Assembly (NCBI GenBank): GCA_011316305.1
Contig: SAUG01000012.1
Coordinates: 434,001 to 498,000, forward strand
Source of the DNA: Rusavskia elegans
Lineage: Eukaryota; Ascomycota; Lecanoromycetes; Teloschistales; Teloschistaceae
Length of the DNA: 64,000 nt
Direction of reading: 5' to 3'
Shown: positions 59,055 to 64,000 of the stretch, in pieces
How the letters are laid out: the number at the start of each line of letters is the position of its first letter
Numbering within the stretch: the stretch's first letter is position 1
Made by a program: the position numbers and the translations under genes
The notes under the pieces: generated by a model
The model's database searches: none
What the model was told of the DNA's origin: nothing
The model's input: the letters and a program-made list of their open reading frames with translations, nothing else

Positions 59055-60263
59055 CCCTCCCCACCAGCGGGTTCAGCCAACAACCAGATTTTCAAAAAAA
59101 AATTGTGTGTAGTCAATAACTCGATAGTTTTGTCTGCCTGAGAAATTAGTAGTTTATCCAATTATTAATGGTGTTGTTGCCCCCCTGGGGGGCTCCTGTC
59201 TGGGGTCATATTGAGTTTTCATACATACATGTGTGTTTCATCAACGTCATATACGGCAACGATTGTTGTATTTTACGTGCAAAGAAATTTTCACAGCTAA
59301 AGTTCGTCAGGCAAGATTTGCAGCGCAGTTAATTACTTCTATTTAACTATTTCCTTCTTTATTCGCGATTACGAATCCTCTACTATATAAATATAACTTC
59401 GTTACTTGCAGTCTTCGGTCTACTAGTCTTTCCTCGACGTTATATATAATTATCAGCTTCTAATATTTCCGCTATATCTATCTGCTATACTGCGAAGTAT
59501 CTATTTATAGCCTTCGCTTCGGCTATACTTATCGTATAACCTGTATCTAAACGTTTCGCTAAACTATTAAAGTATTCTTTAACCCGCGTAGCTTTAAAAA
59601 GGTCGCTAGCCGTAAGACGATAGCTAGCTAGTACGCTGGCTACTACGGCTAGAAGCTTTACCCGGTCGATTAAATTAAAAAGGGATAGAGAGATCGGATA
59701 GCGCGTTTTAAAGGCGGTTAGGAAGCTATTTATATCGAAGTTAAAATAGCTTGCTCTGGCTACTACGAGGTAGTCGACGTCCGCGCGAGTAGGTATAGTT
59801 ATTACGGATATAGGAAGATGCTACCGTCTGGTTTAATTTACAGCTATAGCTGTTACGGGAATATATACGTACGTAAGAGATTTTAGGTATTACAGAGTTT
59901 ATATTGCAGGGCTTATATTATTGGTAAAAGAAGAAGAAAAAGCGATAACTGCGAGGTATATTTATCTGTAAAAATTCGAAGTTGAGTTATCGGTAGAAGG
60001 ATACGTTATATTACTGAGTAAATTTAAATTAAAATTCTATAGAATCGTTATTTACGTTAATAGAATTAAGGTATAAGTTCTGCTATCGTATATTCGATGC
60101 TGGTATACCAACGCTTAATTTACTTACCGAACCACTGGTTCACCGGATACCAAAACCAAAACAAATTAACTAAATAAATGGTGTTGTTAGCGAATAGGCT
60201 TTTTATCTGGTTGGAGTAGCCGAGAAAACCCAGTGGTAGAGAGGGAACATCAGCATTTTCCAA

Positions 60264-60432
60264 AACCGGCTTGAAGCCGGTCTTAGCCGTTTCAGCCGTC
60301 TCAGCCAGTTCTCAGCCGGTATAGCTGAAAGCGGCTTGCAAGCGGCTTATTAGCCGGTCTCGGGTATACCCGAAGCTGCGTAGCTGCGCGGCTAAGACGG
60401 CTAAGACGGCTAAGCGGCTGAAACGGTTAAGA
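60264..60432. repeat. AGCCG-repeat imperfect palindrome
   Basis: The left half repeats CAGCCG/TAGCCG units (TCTTAGCCGTTTCAGCCGTC), the right half repeats the complement (CGGCTAAGACGGCTAAGACG), and CGGGTATACCCG, a perfect palindrome, sits at 60361-60372 between them. It is GC-rich inside an AT-rich block and could fold into a long hairpin. Confidence 0.75.
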
Positions 60433-60764
60433 AGATTTAGAGATTCGATTTTAAACTCGTTTAAGTCTTTATTAGTAGTTAGTAGGCCTATATACGTCTA
60501 TATATAACGCTAGGCTAGCTTCGTCTAGATCGAAAATATTAGGTTTCTTTACTAGAATCTAACTAGATTAGGTCTAGCGTAGTTTATTAAATAGATATTC
60601 GATTTCCGTTATTCCCGCTTTTAGCGGCGGCCGCTAAATTTTATTTTCGAGTTAGATTATATAGGTTTATTTTTAGCTTATATATAGATTCTATTTTAGG
60701 CTGTTTACTAAGTAGATATTCGTACTATAGATACTATTAGAGCTCCAATCTATCGAAAATCTAC

Positions 60765-60825
60765 TTTTTGGATTTTTGGATTATTTGGATTAATTAGATT
60801 ATTTGGATTATTTGGATTGAGATGG
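60765..60825 (+). repeat. short ATTTGGATT tandem repeat
   Basis: Six to seven imperfect units of GGATTATTT/GGATTAATTA lie next to the right inverted arm. Confidence 0.75.
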
Positions 60826-60870
60826 CTGTCAGCCGGTCTAATCTGAAAATCCATTTTAGGATCCGCTGAT

Positions 60871-60920
60871 GAAGTCAAGATATTCGTGCCAAGAGTGTCG
60901 CGCCGGTTTCGCATATGCCA
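60871..60920 (-). repeat. right arm of the inverted repeat
   Basis: The reverse complement of this 50-bp stretch matches 59006-59054. The amidase start codon is 220 bp downstream, so the arm may lie within its promoter. Confidence 0.8.
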
Positions 60921-61140
60921 TGAGCTTACATAAGCCCTGCCTTGGCCTATCTGGTTCTTCCCCTCCTCATACCTCCTGCACTCTGCAACAGGCCAGACGA
61001 AGCTTAGAGTATGACCTAAGACCTGCAGCTTTATCATTGAAGATCAGCCGGGACCATTCACTTCAGCATTTCAACATGGGGCTCCTACGACTCTCGCCAG
61101 CGACATTGGCGCTCAAATACTTGGACTTCACGAAATCGAG

Positions 61141-62992
61141 ATGGCCAAGAGTAGCTGGCAAGATGTCGCAGCGACCGCGCAAGAGCTTCGCGATACCAGC
61201 ATTAGCCGCATCTATCCACCTGTGCCGGACGTGCCTCAAGACCTGGCAAAGAACGTGACGGGTATCCCAAAGCAGCTGCTAACTACAGATGAGGTACTCA
61301 TCACAGAGACCGGTCCGGAGGAATTGATATCCGCACTGGCTTCTGGCCAAACCAGCAGTGCTGTCGTAGTCAATGCCTTCCTTAGGCGGGCAGGTCTTGC
61401 TCAAAAGTTGGTACGTTGTGTGCAGCGCCAAATCTGTACGGTAGACCAAGGGTTCAACGCTGATGATCGATAGACCAACTGTATTACCGAACTACTACCC
61501 GAGGAAGCATTGAGCAGAGCCAAGTTTCTTGACGACTACTATCATGAGCACAGATGCCCTATTGGACCCCTCCATGGTCTTCCCATCAGCGTCAAAGAAC
61601 ACATTGGTATGAAAGGCAAGGGTCTCAATGCTGGTTTTGTCAGCTGGTGGGACCACAAGGGTGAAGAGGATGCTTACGTACTTCGGATTCTCTGGCGAGC
61701 TGGTTGCGTCTTCTATGCTCGAACCACTCAGCCTCAGACGCTGATGCACCTTGAGACTTCCAACAACCTCTACGGCGTTACGGTCAATCCGTTCAATCGG
61801 GATTTGACCTGCGGCGGAAGCTCTGGGGGAGAGGGTGCCTTGGCTGGTCTTCGAGGGAGCTGCTTAGGAATTGGCTCGGACATTGGTGGTAGTATCCGTA
61901 GCCCGGCGGCCAACTGTGGTCTCTATGGCTTCCGGCCAACTTCTTATCGCGTGCCTTCGAAGGGATGGACAGCAACCATGCTAAGTGCAGAACAAATTGT
62001 CGGCGTCATAGGTCCACTTTCCACCAGTCTTGAGGGGATCAAAATCTTCATGAAAACCATCGTATCCGCAAAACCGTGGCTTGTCGAGCCATCATGCCTG
62101 CCTTTGCCCTGGAAGAACTTGGAGCTCGAGCATTCGATACGCCAGGGTAAGAAGTTGAGAGTCGGGGTGCTCTGGAGCGACGATGTCGTCAAACCGCATC
62201 CTCCCATTACGCGCGCCTTGAAGAAGGTGGTCGACAAGTTGGAAGACGTGAACGCAATTGAGGTAATCAACTGGAAACCGTACAAACACCATGAAGCCTG
62301 GGAGATAATTGCGAGTCTGTACTTCGCCGATGGCGCCAAGGAGGAGATAGATGCTATCAACGCTTCTGGCGAACCCTGGCGGCCTCTATCCAAATTCATC
62401 ATCCAAGAGAATCCTTATGTTAAACATCTTAGCGTCGAAGAGATGTGGCAATGGACTGGCCGCCGGGAGGAGTATCGCTGTAAATACGCCGAGGTTTGGA
62501 ATCAGACAGCCACGCGCACCGGACCGAATGGAGAAGCGGCTGACATGGTGGACGTTATTCTGGCCCCAGTTGGGCCGGGAGCAGCTCCTCCACTGGATTC
62601 TGCGAAATATTGGGGATACACGAGTCAATGGAACTTGCTTGATTATCCGGCGCTCGTCTTCCCGGTGTCGACGGTTGATCCGGATGTTGACAAGGTTGAA
62701 GAGGGATATGAGCCAATGAACGAGAAAGATGCGTTCAACTACCGCCTCTGTAAGCTAATATGCCGGGTGATGTCTCTTCGGTGCCTGCAAACTAATCGCT
62801 CTGAAGACGAGCCGGAAAAGTATCGAGAAGCACCAGTGTCGTTGCAGCTCATTGGGCGGCGTTATGAAGATGAGAAGGCCAGTCGATGAGCCTTGGTGTG
62901 GCAAGCTATTTGCTGATATATGATCATAGGTTATCGAAGCATTTGAATACATCCAAGCTCAGACCGGGCTCCCTTTCGATACCTTTACCTAA
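61141..62992 (+). CDS. amidase-signature hydrolase (acetamidase-like)
   Basis: Exons 61141-61410, 61474-62749, 62807-62877 and 62930-62992 join in phase, 559 codons. The amidase signature is complete: catalytic lysine in LPISVKEHIGMKG, the cis-serine in DLTCGGSSGGEGALAGL and the nucleophile serine in GIGSDIGGSIRSPAANCG. NNLYGVTVNPFNRD and SLQLIGRRYEDEKVIEAFEY are typical of fungal acetamidases (amdS type). It hydrolyses amides to acid and ammonia, probably for nitrogen use. The last intron begins with GC (AAG|GCCAGT) rather than GT; only this choice restores the conserved end. If it is not spliced the protein ends four residues later at 62889. Confidence 0.88.
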
Positions 62993-63550
62993 GGATATCG
63001 ACATTCAGTTTCTTCAGAGATGATGGTAAAGCCGTCCTATCCGACGGCAATTGCTACAAGAATGATAGACCGCTCTTTTGTAGTTTACGATCCACTTGAA
63101 TTATGAATCATACGAAACAGCATCACTGAGACTGCCCTGCCCGTATGATGACTTGAGTAAACTCCTGTGACCGCGCAGTGCAGGGCTGCTTGCTATGCCG
63201 ATCCATGGCAAATCGATTTGCCGTCGTAGCTGTTTCTAAAGATAGCCTGCTTTCGGGACGTTCCGAGTGACGATCCTCCGCGTCAGCCACGCAATGATTC
63301 CATAAATGAGCATGGGACGCCATGTCAACTCCAACAGTTGTCTTGTTGCAACACGTAGCGCAGTGAGGGGCGAAGCATTGCAGCATTACGATGATTCATC
63401 ATGTCTGCCGTTAACCTACAAATCTTCTGATCATTCGCTCGTGTGCCTGAGATTAAGACGACGTCGTTCTGGGGTTTGAGAACATCTCCTGTACCTTGCA
63501 TACTCGCTGCATCCTTATTTTTCGAGTACAAACAGTATACCGCAACAACG
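62993..63550. other. tandem intergenic region
   Basis: About 560 bp between the amidase and phospholipase genes on the same strand. No gene or clear promoter element seen. Confidence 0.45.
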
Positions 63551-64000
63551 ATGATATCGCTGTCTCAAGTGATCGGACTCCTTACATTACTACTATCATG
63601 CCATGGTGAGTTCCCAAGTATTTGCTTACAGCCGAACACCCGACTGATATGTCTACGGGTAGCATCTCTCGTGACTCCGCGAGAATGGCCCTCCAACAAC
63701 TTGCAAACTCGTGCGCTTCCCAATGCGCCTAATGGCTACACACCAGAACATCTCGACTGTCCCTCCATACGGCCGACCGTTCGAGATGCAGGAGATCTGT
63801 CCGAGAGCGAGAAACAATGGTTGAACACGCGACTGGGGAAAACCATAAACCCAATGCGAGACTTGCTCCAAAGGGTCAACATCCCGAACTTCGATGGCCC
63901 ATCTTACATCACAAGGAACGAGAACAATCGGTCCGCCCTTCCAAATATCGGTATTGCCATGTCAGGCGGTGGCTACAGGGCCTTGTTGAACGGCGCTGGC
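63551..64000 (+). CDS. phospholipase B / lysophospholipase, 5' part (cut by window end)
   Basis: Exon 1 (63551-63605) codes a signal peptide MISLSQVIGLLTLLLSCHG; a 57-bp intron with GTGAGT leads to exon 2 from 63663, open to the window end. The mature start has REWPSNN and TPEHLDCPSIRPTVRDA, then LSESEKQWL, and the oxyanion/nucleophile region NIGIAMSGGGYRALLNGAG, in which families of this type have G-L/I-A-x-S-G-G-G-Y-R. Fungal enzymes of this kind remove acyl chains from phospholipids at the cell surface or outside. Most of the catalytic domain lies beyond the window. Confidence 0.88.
   Translation, partial: MISLSQVIGLLTLLLSCHGEFPSICLQPNTRLICLRVASLVTPREWPSNNLQTRALPNAPNGYTPEHLDCPSIRPTVRDAGDLSESEKQWLNTRLGKTINPMRDLLQRVNIPNFDGPSYITRNENNRSALPNIGIAMSGGGYRALLNGAG

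Larger units (their letters stand above)
59006..60920. mobile_element. degenerate inverted-repeat element with RIP-like base composition
   Basis: Two inverted arms of about 50 bp bound a 1.9-kb block with no open reading frame of meaningful length inside. From about 59340 to 60130 and again 60430-60760 the DNA is AT-rich, full of TA (CTATATAAATATAAC, TTATATATAATTA) and almost without CA or TG, while CG remains in places. That pattern is expected from repeat-induced point mutation of a duplicated element in Pezizomycotina. The arms fit a DNA transposon or a MITE-like element, but no transposase can be read and no target-site duplication was found by eye. The SDR gene lies to its left and the amidase starts 220 bp to its right. 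Confidence 0.6.

Noticed and set aside
60869..61258. 129-residue frame upstream of and overlapping the amidase start
   Set aside because: It begins in the inverted repeat and overlaps the amidase N-terminus out of frame.
1..64000. CRISPR array, rRNA operon, or prokaryotic-type defence island
   Set aside because: No regular spacer repeats or rRNA-like sequence were seen, and the genome is clearly fungal.

Overview
The window is nuclear DNA of a filamentous ascomycete (Pezizomycotina). The evidence is: almost every gene carries one to six short (about 48-60 bp) GT-AG introns; the housekeeping set is fungal (Cet1-type RNA triphosphatase, Jip5, Swp1, Med8, class II DAHP synthase, yeast-type amino acid permease); there are several fungal secreted-protein families; and one 1.9-kb AT-rich block depleted in CpA/TpG looks like repeat-induced point mutation (RIP). 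The class (Dothideomycetes or Leotiomycetes) cannot be fixed by eye. Exon borders were placed by hand by matching donor/acceptor phase to protein frame.

Layout. 1-8 kb: a C2H2-like zinc-finger gene cut by the left edge, an unrecognised minus-strand gene, a two-part secreted protein, and a seven-exon trimethyllysine dioxygenase (carnitine synthesis). 8-23 kb: ribosome-biogenesis WD protein JIP5, a tiny cysteine-patterned secreted protein, the divergent pair CET1 and RPN2, the convergent pair MPDU1-like and MED8, and a cytochrome b5/acyl-CoA dehydrogenase fusion. 23-33 kb: a small unknown gene, an F-box/LRR-like protein, the divergent pair CAB4 (CoA synthesis) and a DCAF7/WDR68-type WD40 protein, and a coiled-coil protein resembling Atg28. 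33-44 kb is looser: an alpha/beta hydrolase, an AlkB-like dioxygenase, an amino acid permease and a secreted con-13-like zincin, separated by 0.8-2.3 kb of sequence with no convincing gene. 43.8-58.5 kb: HYPK, class II DAHP synthase, a large BRCT protein, a broken GH92 alpha-mannosidase, SWP1, an N-myristoylation-type HTH protein and a mitochondrial-type SDR. 59-61 kb: a degenerate inverted-repeat element. 61-64 kb: an amidase and the first part of a phospholipase B.

Neighbouring genes mostly do unrelated core jobs (transcription, proteolysis, N-glycosylation, CoA and acyl metabolism), so this is ordinary euchromatin rather than a metabolic cluster. MPDU1 and SWP1 both serve ER N-glycosylation but lie 35 kb apart. 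I found no defence island, CRISPR array, tRNA or rRNA. The most unusual items are the mirror-symmetric cysteine protein (10041-10289), the AlkB-like enzyme with H-x-E where H-x-D is expected, the inverted-repeat/RIP block with its AGCCG palindrome, and the decayed GH92 gene.
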